A DNA stretch of 30,000 nucleotides from Tubiluchus corallicola (taxonomy: Eukaryota; Priapulida; Priapulimorpha; Priapulimorphida; Tubiluchidae): assembly GCA_030141605.1 (NCBI GenBank), contig JAQGDQ010000364.1, forward strand, positions 1 to 30,000. Reading direction: 5' to 3'. The notes beneath the pieces were generated by a model that was not told where the DNA came from, ran no database searches, and saw only the letters and a program-made list of their open reading frames with translations. This document shows, one piece after another, positions 20,590 through 30,000 of this stretch. Both the position numbers and the translations under genes were made by a program. Within the stretch, counting starts at the first letter, position 1. Each line of letters opens with the position of its first letter.

Positions 20590-21284
20590 TGAGTTCAAAA
20601 GTGGTTGCCATTTTCCTTCGTGTTGCATTAATATGTTCTATACTGCATTCCAAATTGAAAAACGTTTTTCAGAAAGTATTTTAAATCACACGAAATTTTT
20701 TTCTATATTATTTTACAAATCATTACAATCCTACGTGCAAGTAACAGTAGATTCATAATATACACGTATACTACAGGCCTAAGTACGCTGTACTAATCTA
20801 AAAATCGTATATAGTCAAGAAACCACGTGGGTTATGGTAATTATAATCACAGGGGTAGGGGATAAACGTACAAGGTCCAAATATTCCACATTTTTGTTTC
20901 AAACATTGGCCATCACTGCCCCGTCCAGGCTGACTCAGACTTGGTTGAAAGACATTCCGGCCGCTAGGTGGGGCTGCACGACCTGGCGGCCCAAAATTGG
21001 CTGCTCTACCGTTTAAGCCGATAGGTGGCGCTAGATGCGGTCGTCTTGAAGAGGAAAATTGGGTTGGTTGTAGAACTTCGTTGCGCAGACGAGCATGGAT
21101 TGAGTTCTTGGGGATGCAATCGGCAGCTGAAAATGAAAGTTTGCATCAGTAAAATTTCTCATGATAAAGGTGCATGTAGCTCAAATAGCTTTTGCAAGCA
21201 CACGAAAGTAACGTTAAAAGTTTTCGACACAATCAGAAACTATCAGTCAATGTTCTGCTTTCAAGACAGGAAATACTATTGGCT
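20590..21284. other. Interval without recognised gene
   Basis: It contains two GC-rich motifs of the type CTAGGTGGGGCTGC and ATAGGTGGCGCTAG near 20963 and 21020. Open frames of 60-95 codons at 20834-21016 and 21025-21312 are not recognisable, and the second runs into the MITE that follows. Confidence 0.4.
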
Positions 21285-21677
21285 TAACAATTTCCACAGT
21301 TACAGCGATTGATCATGATCGTGCAAAGGTCAAAGGTTAAGTCTACCGGACAATGCTTTTTGTGCACAGTTGATACGCCTCGCAACCCATGCTGTTGTAA
21401 TAGTAACAGTTTTAACAGCTAGCTAGGACTTTAACCTAGTTCATTTTTTCTTGTTCCCAAGCAAGATCCTGCTAGTAAATCACTAATACGCACAAACTTA
21501 TGCATAATTAAGTAAAGTCCACGTAAATTACTAAAGTTACTGAACTGATGCGGCAGACGGCTTCGCTTTACACACATGTTACATAACGATTGCAGTTAAC
21601 ACGCGTTGCTGTGGTGCACTTAGCCTTTGACCTACAGTAACTGCGCATGCGCACAACCAAACTGTGAAAAGGCTTAT
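21285..21677 (+). mobile_element. MITE of the CACAGTTT family, copy 1
   Basis: The left end TTTCCACAGTTACAGCGATT, followed by GGTCAAAGG, is inverted relative to the right end CCTTTGACCTACAGTAACTG..AAACTGTGAAAAGGC. Internal landmarks GTTCCCAAGCAAGATCCTGC and GGCAGACGGCTTCGCTTTAC recur at 27132-27415 and 27585-27815. About 390 bp, no transposase. Confidence 0.65.
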
Positions 21678-21904
21678 TGACAAGTAATGTGACCTTTGAC
21701 CCGGGAACATGTATAAGCATAAAAGTCCCTACCTGAGGAACGTGTCGTATAAGTTTCATTACTCTAACCCTGTGCATGTGCAAGTTATTAAAGAAACAAA
21801 AACGCGTAAATAAAAACAAATGCATAAATAAACAATTAATAAAAAGTAGTGGTAAGTCAAGCAAAATCTTAATTAGAAAACCGGAAAAATTTCCGCACTT
21901 CAAC

Positions 21905-21940
21905 AGAGATTCGAACCCAGGTTATTAGCTTTACCCACTG
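21905..21940 (-). repeat. Partial tRNA-like SINE
   Basis: The minus strand contains GTGGGTAAAGC (A-box-like) and GGGTTCGAATCTC (B box) with the middle shortened. It is a decayed tRNA-derived repeat. Confidence 0.3.
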
Positions 21941-21949
21941 CGTTTATTG

Positions 21950-22430
21950 AATACGCTTGTTTTAAATAAGTTTATTGAAATACAAAGTAATTGTTATTAC
22001 TGATCAAAACTGATTTATTGTGCCTATATGTGAATATATGAAATTATGCAAAAACTAAAATCATTCTTTAAATATACTTACCTAGTTGTAAAAAATATAT
22101 AGGTAATTTACATAAAATACACATGTCTATTAAAACCTAACATATAGATTGGTTATACAGTATTACGTTTATTAGTACTACGTTACGTTACGTTTACGTT
22201 TACTGTATTACAATACACTACGTTTAAACTATATTAAAAATGTACGTATGTAATAGTTCTGCATGCATCCCACAGGTGACGCCACACACATAAGTTGCTT
22301 AATGGGATTATGTAATAATATTACTTATTATCTATGGTTAATACAATAATAGTTCACACAACCGAATTAGTTCAAACTTGCAAAATTCTAACTGAAAGGC
22401 TGTTGCATCTGCTGACTATTCTATTCATCT
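21950..22430. other. AT-rich interval without recognised gene
   Basis: A short TACGTTACGTT-type tract lies at 22178-22200. Nothing else is supported. Confidence 0.5.
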
Positions 22431-22431
22431 A

Positions 22432-23125
22432 GTTTTATTGGACATCACCAAAGCCTTTGACACTGTTAAAAGAAAGACTTTATTAAAATCACAAGAAAAG
22501 ATCTTGGAAGACAATGACATCCAGTTGATTAGCATTTTACTGGAAAACTTTGAAGATTAAGTTAGACGCGAAGGTACACTCGGTTAGGCTTTTTCGACAA
22601 ACATAGGAGTACCTCAAGGGGACCGTCTAAGTCCCATTCTATTTACTTTCTACTTGGCTGTTCCGTTACAGGGAACCAATCCATCTGCAATAATTACACA
22701 GATTTAGAGCCAGATCTGTTACCATCAGAGAATCTTAAAGGCATAACTACTGTGTGAAGAAGCAACCCTCTGCCATCATTGACATGCAGTATGCTGACAA
22801 TGTCTCTTTTTTTGGCGAAGACACGAGAAGAAATTCAGACCATTAAACGAAACGTGCCATTAAAACTCACGTTAAATACAAATACGGTGAATCCTGGAAA
22901 AAATGTAAATATCTTGGCAGACTGTCAGATTCTGAAGAAGAAGATGTCAAAAGAAGGAAAATATTGGCACTAGCAGTTCTTTCAAAATTTAAAAATATCT
23001 TCAATAACAAGAACATTAATCAAAGCTGTAAGTGTAAACTTAGGATCTTTAACTGAAGATCAGAACAGAAAACCTTGAAAGCAAACAATCAACTGGAGGT
23101 TGATGCTTTTCGATAACGTTTATAC
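22432..23125 (+). pseudogene. LINE reverse transcriptase, degenerate
   Basis: The plus strand encodes decayed palm and thumb motifs in the usual order. LDITKAFDTVKRKTL (motif A) is at about 22438, a stop follows FED at 22558, GVPQGDRLSPILFTFYL (motif B) is at about 22608, and DMQYADNVSFF (motif C, YADD changed to YADN) is at about 22784. CKYLGRLSDSEEEDVKRRKI is at about 22900, then LSKFKNIF. Stops and frame changes separate the blocks, so it is dead. The KYLG to SKF region is related to the fragment at 15934-16440, so both derive from one LINE family. Confidence 0.8.
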
Positions 23126-23130
23126 AAGTA

Positions 23131-23192
23131 ATTGTTGCTGTTGTTGTTGGTGGTGGTGGTGGTGCTGGTGGTGGTGTTCTTGTTGTTGTTGA
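23131..23192 (+). repeat. (GTT/GGT)n trinucleotide repeat
   Basis: TTGTTGCTGTTGTTG is followed by GGTGGTGGTGGTGG and then TTGTTGTTG. It directly follows the LINE fragment. An open frame without ATG continues from it to about 23345 (HQLIKAFQESIQPSKKPICR...), which I do not recognise. Confidence 0.85.
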
Positions 23193-23412
23193 AGTCCACC
23201 AGCTTATTAAAGCTTTCCAAGAATCAATTCAACCATCAAAGAAGCCAATATGTAGGAAGATTGTTCACATAGATGAAATTCACACAAAAGGAACCTCAAT
23301 GGACCTCAGTGGAACATCTCTAATTATGAAAGACACTTCATCGTAGAGAGTAGCAAAAGACGTACCGTTTGGCGGCAGTAGGTGGATGGTGTAATGTCAT
23401 TGGATGATTGAC

Positions 23413-23912
23413 CAGTGGGGGCTCGTAGCTAAAATTAGTGGGTGCGTTTCTTTAGAAAAATTTTTGCAATTGTTTTAATACTGTGTAAAGCAAAACAAAC
23501 ATATGTAATTTTTAATGTTGCAATTTGTAATTGTAATTTTAAACAAGAAACACCCAAAAGTTTATACATGAACTTGATAAAATCCTAAACAAAAGACTAT
23601 TTTTGCTTACTAATAGCCTAAACTGTCGGAGTTTAAGCTTGATCCGTTCACGTGACATTTGACAATAAACTGTGCGAGCGAATGTACTTTCTCTACCTGG
23701 GCTCAGACATGCGCACAACAGCCAAACATCGTGTTGCTGCAACACACTGTGCTGGGCTGTGAAGCAAACAGTACTACACCCACGTACTCTGGCTCCGTAC
23801 AAGCATAAAGAAAGAACTAAAAAACGACTTTTGATATCGAATATTATTGATAATATTGAGTGAAAAAAGGGGGTGCTGCAGTTCCACAGTACCTGAGTAA
23901 GAGCCGCCACTA
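23413..23912 (+). mobile_element. Probable hAT-type MITE
   Basis: The left end CAGTGGGGGCTCGTAGC and the reverse complement of the right end TAGTGGCGGCTCTTACTC are imperfect TIRs of hAT type. The flanking octamers TGATTGAC (23405) and CGACTGGC (23913) differ only by three transitions and could be a decayed 8-bp duplication. It lies 79 bp 3' of the MMP exon at 23992. Confidence 0.5.
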
Positions 23913-23991
23913 CGACTGGCACGCGCCATATGACATTATGATTCTCTATAGGTTGTCTAGACAAACTCTAAAGTTTTCCTAATTTTCTTAC

Positions 23992-24202
23992 CGTAAAGAC
24001 GTTGTATTAGTTGTATATCTCTGTCGTAGAGGACGTTACTAGTGTAAGTCGTCGATATGAAGGGATACATAATGCTATCGCGTGACCAGGTGTGGTTGAG
24101 CCCTAGGGCGTGTCCAGTCTCGTGGAGCAGCATGTGAACGAAAGAGTTTCCAGGATAAACCGACGGGCGCCAATCGTCATCAGCATCAAAATGAATTTGA
24201 CC
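23992..24202 (-). CDS. Matrix metalloproteinase, catalytic-zinc exon
   Basis: This is an exon of an MMP (M10A zinc endopeptidase acting on extracellular matrix or surface proteins). After an acceptor (TAATTACAG) the frame reads GQIHFDADDDW, supplying the last structural-zinc His and calcium-site Asp residues. The catalytic motif HETGHALGLNH (HExxHxxGxxH) and the Met-turn SIMYPF follow, and the exon ends with DIQLIQRLYG, the usual end of the catalytic domain. A donor (G|GTAAGA) follows at 23991. The exon is 211 bp, enters in phase 0 and leaves in phase 1. The residue after the catalytic Glu is Thr, where Leu, Ile or Phe is usual. No hemopexin exon was found downstream within the window. Confidence 0.93.
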
Positions 24203-24517
24203 CTGTAATTATTGTTATGCAAATTTATTGAGTTTACAAACTAAATATTATGCTCTAATTAAAATTATTTCCTGCATCCAGCGTTCCGACAACAGATTAC
24301 AGATGCGCATGCGCAACAGTGACGAACACAATGTAAAATTTCATTTATATCATTTGTTTCAATCCGACTGGCCACAAAACGAAAATTTACATGATGTAAA
24401 CGGTAATGTACTTCAGTGCAATACAATACACAAGGACGCAAGAAGTATACAGTACTCACAGACTATTGAAAACATTTCGTTGAATAATCATGATTACCAT
24501 ACAACTATGATGCATAA

Positions 24518-24895
24518 CATTAATACAATGCAATGCAATGCAAAACAATACAATCCAATACAATGCAATGCAATGCAATGCAAAAAATACAATACAATGC
24601 AATGCAATGCAATACAATACAAAGAAATGAAATGCAGTGCAAAACAATACAAAACAATATAACACAATACAATGCGATGCAATGCAGTGAAATACAATAC
24701 AATGCAATGCAATGCAATGCAATGCAATGCAATACAATACAATATATTACAATACAATAAAACGCAATGCAATACAATACAATGCAATGCAACGATACGA
24801 TACGATACGATACGATACGATACGATACGATACGATACGATACGACACGACACGATACGATACGATACGATACGATACGATACAATACAATAAAA
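24518..24895 (+). repeat. Pentanucleotide microsatellite (CAATR)n and (CGATA)n
   Basis: Units CAATG, CAATA and CAAAA alternate from 24518 to about 24790 and pass sharply into CGATA units (with two CGACA) to about 24882. Open frames in several phases (QCNAMQ, RYDTI, CIVLHCI) come from the 5-bp period. It lies in the MMP intron between 24203 and 25253. Weaker CAATR units continue to about 25080. Confidence 0.96.
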
Positions 24896-25253
24896 ACTAC
24901 ACAGAGCAAGACAACACAATACAATAATAGTTATTACAGTCATATTCAGTGTTTTGCGACACAATGCAATTTATGCTGTACAGAACAGTGCAGCACAGTA
25001 CTATAAAATGCAATACAACACAATCATGTGTTTGTTTAACAATGCAGTACAATGGAATGCAATGAAATACATTATAGCAGAACATAAATGTAACATACAA
25101 CACAGCATCAGATATAATACATAAACCATGTGTACATAAACATAATACATGCTTTTTCACGTGGTTTAATCTCACTTTAATTCAAAATAAAATTACATGT
25201 ACCACTGAGTCACATAATTATATCCTCACAATGATTATCATTTTCATACACAC

Positions 25254-25375
25254 CCGTTTCCTAGGCGAAGAATCAGGTAAAAACGTGTGGGCGAATTTCC
25301 CTCCTTTTCCGTCAAAAGGGTAGCCGTCCTTGTGGTCTCTTTGCACAAACGCTAGCTTCAAATCAGCAGGCTCGT
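25254..25375 (-). CDS. Matrix metalloproteinase, structural zinc/calcium exon
   Basis: The exon follows an acceptor (TGTGAGCAG) and encodes EPADLKLAFVQRDHKDGYPF, then DGKGGKFAHTF. This is the MMP region holding the structural-zinc ligands (His and Asp of HKD, His of AHTF) and the Ca-binding loop. It is 122 bp, enters in phase 1 and leaves in phase 0 at CGG|GTGTGT, which agrees with both neighbouring exons. The end LPDSSPRKR replaces the usual Gly/Pro-rich link. An alternative donor a few bases on (GTATGA) would break the frame. Confidence 0.9.
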
Positions 25376-25617
25376 CTGCTCACAGTAAAATTAGCGTTAT
25401 TATCAAGAAACTTGAGGTTATAATTTATTTTTACATGTAATCTTATTGGAGCTTTTAATTTCAATGATTATAAAATTTTCCTGGGTATTTATTATTCTAA
25501 GTCAACCAGAAAACACTTTGCTGACGTGAAAGATGATTTTTACTGAGTCTGAGCTTGCAAAATTTCTCTTCCGACTTCTGAAACAACATTTTTTGTATTA
25601 AATCATCTAGGATTTAC

Positions 25618-25990
25618 TTAAAGGAAGACGGGATGATTTTTCATAGAACACCCATTTTCAACTACGATAAAAAGTAAACATTTTGAGACAATTAATACTG
25701 CAAAAGCGTTTCTGATAATTAAATAAAAGACTAAAATCTTAATTAACGGTGGGCGAGCCCAACTAATGATGACATCACAAACGAACATAATTTTCAACAG
25801 CAAAAATATTCCACGAGCGTGTTGCACGTGTTTGTGAAAGCGAAAATTGAAGTACAGTGCTACTGTAAGATATTCCGTGTGTTGTACTAAAACTAGGCAA
25901 GTTCTAAGATAAAAATTCAAATTAAAATTTACCGCTGCACACACGCATGAGCTGTTGAACGTGTGTGCTTCGTCACAAACAAACACATCT
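25618..25990 (+). mobile_element. TTAA-type MITE, 3'-truncated copy
   Basis: It starts TTAAAGGAAGACGGGATGAT with TTAA at 25618-25621 and follows the consensus through TGACATCACAAACGAACATA and CACGAGCGTGTTGCACGTG to about 25990. There it breaks off at CACATCTGGACTGAGAG. It lies in the MMP intron between 25376 and 26080. Confidence 0.78.
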
Positions 25991-26080
25991 GGACTGAGAG
26001 ACTGGACTTGATTTTGGAAATGTTGCTACTTTTGCAGAAAATAATCTGTCGAGTGCTTACTTTAAATATAACAAAATTAC

Positions 26081-26172
26081 CTGGGTAAACTTCTTGAAAG
26101 AGTAGAGCGGGGCGCGATCTTCCAAAATTGACGGCTTTCTCCCATTGTGATAAAACATAGGAAAATATTTCC
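26081..26172 (-). CDS. Matrix metalloproteinase, start of catalytic domain exon
   Basis: After a pyrimidine-rich acceptor (TTTATTGTTTAG) the exon encodes EIFSYVLSQWEKAV, then RPALLFQEVYP. This corresponds to the first helix and strand of the MMP fold (pattern ..F..AL..W....PL.F.EV). The donor G|GTAATT leaves phase 1, and the split codon joins the next exon as GAC (Asp), giving FQEVYPDEPADLKLAF. The 92-bp exon enters with two bases of its first codon on an exon outside the window or unrecognised. The propeptide with the cysteine switch was not found. Confidence 0.85.
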
Positions 26173-26239
26173 CTAAACAATAAAAAATTGATTCAACATT
26201 AATCCGTCTGTTTGTTTAGTTTAAACATAATTTATTTAG

Positions 26240-26995
26240 GATTGGATCAGACAGTTTGAACATCATGATTTAGGATCCTCACCACAACAAACTTTATACA
26301 CTATTTACAAGAACATTTACAGTAAGAATAGACTATAACTACACAAGCTGACAAGTTTTACTACAAGATTACATTAGACATTAGTAACATTTACAGTAAC
26401 AATAGAATATAACTACACAAGCTCAGATGTTTTACTACAAGAATACATTAGACATTAGCACCAAATGACAGTAAAAATATTAATGTACGAATAATTACAT
26501 CAGATAGAAACTATTGGAAGCGCTTAGTACGTAATATGAAGTCATGTCAACATTGAAATATTTTACAGTTAACAACATAAATAAATTCATTATTTCCAAA
26601 CAATAACAACTTCAACAGATCATTATTTCCTAAGGCAGCTATATTAAGGTTTTCGGTCAGAAGCATTTCATTTAATTTATCAAACATAACGACCCTAGTT
26701 AGTTGATACAATGGGCAGTGCAACAAAAAGTGTTCAACAGACTCAAATCGAAATCCACAGTTACAATTCGGCAATATTGGATGACCGTTATTATCTTTAC
26801 AGTCTTTAGAGAAACGGTCCTAGTTTTGCTGTGAAAATCCGATTCTCATGCGCGTATGATGCACTGATATTGGAGGTTTACCAAATGAAAAATGTTTCTT
26901 ACGCAACGAAAAACTTAAATGAGATGTGGTAGTTGGGTAATATGGAGAAATCTTACAATCCTGACCTTTCATTAATTTCGATTTGAGTTGGTATT
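26240..26995 (-). pseudogene. LINE C-terminal fragment and 3' region
   Basis: The minus strand encodes HHTRMRIGFSQQ, a stop, then NCNCGFRFESVEHFLLHCPLY. This is the Cys/His-rich end (CxCG...E..HFLxxCP.Y) that follows reverse transcriptase in several LINE clades. Stops and a frame shift upstream show decay. The 3' region below 26546 contains a duplicated segment of about 75 bp (TATAACTACACAAGCT at about 26333 and 26409). It lies upstream of the recognised MMP exons, probably within that gene's intron. Confidence 0.7.
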
Positions 26996-27131
26996 GCGAT
27001 TTTAAGTATGGTTTGACAATAATTAAATATTTTATTAGTCCATGCCTTTGGAGGAAATGTCATTTGGAATAAACATGGCGCTAACAAAACGCTTTTTGGC
27101 TAAAGAAGAAAGCAGAAGATCTAATTGCAAT

Positions 27132-27415
27132 AAGCCTTTTCACAGTTTCAGTGATTGATGATGATCGTGAGAAGATCAAAGGTGAAGGGTATCAGCCAAC
27201 GCATTTGTGTACACTTGACAACGCCTCCCAGCGCATGCTACTGTAATAGTAATTAAGAAAACGGACGTCTGCTAGTTATAGTACCTTACCTAGTTCATAT
27301 TCTCTTGTTCCCAAGCAAGATCCAGCACACACTAATGCATAATTAAGTACAGTCCATGTAAAACAATTGAAGTTACTGAAATTTGCGGCAGACGGCTTTG
27401 CTTTACCCACAAGTC
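27132..27415 (+). mobile_element. MITE of the CACAGTTT family, copy 2 (3' part missing)
   Basis: It starts AAGCCTTTTCACAGTTTCAG and shares GTTCCCAAGCAAGATCC and GGCAGACGGCTTTGCTTTAC with copies 1 and 3. It ends abruptly at CCACAAGTC, where a LINE-tail fragment follows. Confidence 0.6.
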
Positions 27416-27555
27416 TCATATCAGATAGAAAGCACTGGAAGCGTTTAGTACGAAATATAAAGTCATGTCAACATTGGAATATTTTACAGTTAACAACGTA
27501 ATTAAATTCATCTTTTCCAAACAATAACAACTTCAACAGATCATTAGTTCTTCAG
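27416..27555 (-). pseudogene. Second copy of LINE tail
   Basis: TCAGATAGAAAGCACTGGAA through AACAACTTCAACAGATCATT repeats 26501-26630 with about 10% difference. It joins two MITE pieces. Confidence 0.75.
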
Positions 27556-27579
27556 GCAGCAGAATTGCATTCAGACCCA

Positions 27580-27820
27580 TTTAGCCTTGCCTAGTTCTTG
27601 TTCCCAAGCAAAATCCTGCTAGTAAATCACTCTACGCACAGACTCATACATAATTGAGTAAAGTCCACGTAAAACAGTCAGAAGTTACTGAATTTAAGCT
27701 GCCGACGGCTTTGCTTTACCCACGTGACGGTTGTAGTTAAGACGCGTTGCTGTGGTACACTTAAACTTTGACCTACTGCAACTGCGCTTGCGCACAACGA
27801 AACTGTGAAAAAGTGTTATT
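27580..27820 (+). mobile_element. MITE of the CACAGTTT family, copy 3 (5' part missing)
   Basis: It starts at TTAGCCTTGCCTAGTTCTTG inside the consensus and continues through GTTCCCAAGCAAAATCCTGC and GACGCGTTGCTGTGGTACAC to the right TIR (GAAACTGTGAAAA). It overlaps copy 2 in content, so it is not the other half of that same insertion. Confidence 0.6.
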
Positions 27821-28676
27821 ATTGCAAAAATTTCTACAATTATTATAGCGACTTTACAGCCAGTTAGTCTTAAACGATGACAATAGAGGTCGCTTTGTGG
27901 AGCACTCATATTCCAAAAGATGTTCTTTAAAGTTTGCTGATAAAACACTAGATAAAATTCTTGCGAAGGCTAATTTGGCTTCGTTAACCTCTTAAAAAGG
28001 CACTCCATTCATTCACCACTACTCTTGCAATAATGTCTGCTGCAATTATATGGAGTGCTGGGTGACTTGTTTGGGACAGATTCTTGTACTACTAAGAAGC
28101 CCTTTAGGCCTTAAATATTATTACTCATTGCCACCGATCACGCGTCTGCTGTCAAGGCAACAGTCGCCATCATCAACACTATTGACTCGCCTGCCTACCA
28201 GCTTAAACAACGCCATTTTCATCCAACACTACTGATAATAGCAGAGTACGGTAAAATAATAAATGATAACATATATTTTATTTGTGGCACATGATTGATT
28301 TCGTAATAACAAAATTTATAACTACAATGGATAGTCCATTTTATAGTTTTATTAGTATGGATGTTTGATTGTGCTGAATTTGTTACCCGTGGATATGGTT
28401 TAAGACTCTTGGTGAAGCCAACTACTCGCCATCCAGCGAACGTTTTCGTAAATTTTGGTGAGAGATGAAATAGTTGACAACAATTCATTTTTGTAACCAC
28501 CAATCGAGGAAGATTGGGAGTTTTAAAAATTGTGATTTACTCTCTTCTACGCACTCCAGATTAAGGAGGCCTCACTTCATTTTACCATCAGGTTATATAA
28601 ACGCCATTGATCGATAATTACTTGTGGCGTGTTAAAAGCCCTACCAGTTCCTGTTGAGTTGGTTAGCGTTGAGCAA
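27821..28676. other. Interval without recognised gene
   Basis: Open frames of 61-94 codons show no domain, and no splice-flanked exon stood out. I searched by eye for a PRCGxPD cysteine-switch exon for the MMP here and did not find one. Confidence 0.4.
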
Positions 28677-30000
28677 ATGTGCAATTTCTAGGGAAGAAGG
28701 GTTGTAAACCTATGTGCAATTTTTACAGGAGAAGGGTGTAAACCTACGGGCAACTTTTGCGGGAGAGGGGTGGTAAACCTATGTGCAATTTTTACGGGAG
28801 ACGGGTGGTAAACCTTCGGGCAACTTTTACGGGAGAGGGGTATAAAAACCTATGTGCAATTTTTACGGGAGAACGGTTGTAAACCTACGGGCAACTTTTA
28901 CGGGAGAGGGGTGGTAAACTTATGTGCATTTTTTACGGGAGGGTTGTAAACCTATGCGCAATTTTTACGGGAGAAGGGTTGTAAACCTCTGTGCAATTTT
29001 TACGGGAGAAGAGTTGTAAACCTCTGTGCAATTTTTACGGGAGAGGGGTATAAAAACCTATGTGCAATTTTTACGGGAGAAGGGTTGTAAACCTATGTGC
29101 AATTTTTACAGGAGATGGGTATAAAAACCTACTTGCAATTTTTACGGGAGAAGGGTTGTAAACCTAGGTGCATTTTTACAGAAGAGGGGTGGTAAACCTA
29201 CGTGCATTTTTACAGAAGAGGGGTGGTAAACCTACGTGCATTTTTACAGAAGAGAGGTGGTAAACCTATGTGCAATTTTTTACAGGAGAAGGGTTGTAAA
29301 CCTCTGTGGAATTTTTACGGGAGAAGGGTTGTAAACCTACGTGTATTTTTACAGAAGAGGGGTTGTAAACCTACGTGTATTTTTACAGAAGAGGGGTGGT
29401 AAACCTACGTGCATTTTTACAGAAGAGAGGTGGTAAACCTATGTGCAATTTTTTACAGGAGAAGGGTTGTAAACCTCTGTGCAATTTTTACGGGAGAAGG
29501 GTTGTAAACCTATGTGCAATTTTTACGGGAGAAGGGTTGTAAACCTATGTGCAATTTTTACGGGAGAAGGGTTGTAAACCTATGTGCAATTTTTACGGGA
29601 GAAGGGTTGTAAACCTATGTGCAATTTTTACGGGAGAGGGGTATAAAAACCTATGTGCAATTTTTACGGGAGAAGGGTTGTAAACCTATGTGCAATTTTT
29701 ACGGGAGATGAGTATAAAAAACTACGTGCAATTTTTACGGGAGAGGGGTATAAAAACCTATGTGCAATTTTTACGGGAGATGGGTATAAAAACCTACGTG
29801 CAATTTTTACGGGAGAAGGGTTGTAAACCTACGTGCATTTTTACAGAAGAGGGGTGGTAAACCTACGTGCATTTTTACAGAAGAGGGGTGGTAAACCTAC
29901 GTGCAACTTTTACGGGAGAAGGGTTGTAAACCTCTGTGCAATTTTTACGGGAGAAGGGTTGTAAACCTACGTGTATTTTTACAGAAGAGGGGTGGTAAAC
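28677..30000 (+). repeat. 35-bp satellite array, running off the window
   Basis: About 38 units of 34-36 bp. The common unit joins GTGCAATTTTTACGGGAGAA to GGGTTGTAAACCTAT. Three variant types are interspersed: GGGTTGTAAACC, GGGGTATAAAAACC, and GGGGTGGTAAACC with ACAGAAGA and GTGCATTTTT. GGTTGTAAACC is a small perfect inverted repeat. Units abut without spacers. Confidence 0.97.

Noticed and set aside
23195-23345. ATG-less open frame after the GTT repeat (HQLIKAFQESIQPSKKPICR...)
   Set aside because: About 50 codons, no recognisable domain and no splice signals. It could be a LINE remnant or chance.
24456-25006. Cys/Ile/His-rich and Gln/Asn-rich ORFs on both strands
   Set aside because: They arise from the pentanucleotide array in an MMP intron.
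25929-26180. 83-codon minus ORF taken as one uninterrupted protein
   Set aside because: Only 26172-26081 is MMP-like. The residues before and after are intron read-through beyond clear splice sites.
28677-30000. CRISPR-like regular array
   Set aside because: Units abut without unique spacers, and the genome is eukaryotic. It is an ordinary satellite.

Overview
The window is animal nuclear DNA from an invertebrate. It is AT-rich, has intron-split genes with GT/AG splice sites, and is packed with dispersed and tandem repeats. I found no bacterial-style operons, rRNA or CRISPR array. The best-supported gene is a matrix metalloproteinase (MMP) on the minus strand. Together with LINE fragments, many MITEs and long microsatellites, this fits a non-vertebrate metazoan; a lophotrochozoan such as a mollusc is plausible, but the species is not determined.

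Layout. Bases 1-4390 form a large inverted repeat. Its arms (1-1334 and 3076-4390) are nearly identical outside their tandem arrays and flank a spacer of about 1.74 kb. Each arm carries an element of about 550 bp with terminal inverted repeats (TIRs) filled with 21-bp tandem repeats. A TTAA-flanked MITE family recurs eight times between 1 and 9142 and at 25618, in both orientations. A C-rich minisatellite lies at 8243-8547, a 64-bp tandem array at 10270-10736, and a hAT-type MITE with a perfect 8-bp target duplication at 12227-12602. A first coding exon of a single-pass membrane protein lies at 13164-13466 (minus strand). A CpG-rich stretch near 14.0-14.3 kb holds a CRE/TATA/initiator arrangement on the plus strand.

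From 15.9 to 23.1 kb there are two decayed fragments of one LINE reverse transcriptase family in opposite orientations, two very long tetranucleotide blocks (17157-17934 and 18113-18600), a fold-back TTAA MITE (20005-20360) and tRNA-like SINE heads. The MMP catalytic-domain exons run right to left at 26172-26081, 25375-25254 and 24202-23992, with matching splice phases and all expected zinc ligands. The intron between the last two holds a pentanucleotide microsatellite. A second LINE (C-terminal Cys-rich domain and 3' region) lies near 26.2-27.0 kb. The window ends in a 35-bp satellite (28677 onward) with higher-order structure.

Only the MMP and the 13.2-kb membrane protein look like host genes with fair support. 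Candidate exons at 9951-10096 and 9220-9329 are weak. Most long open frames in the window are by-products of tandem repeats whose period keeps the frame open.
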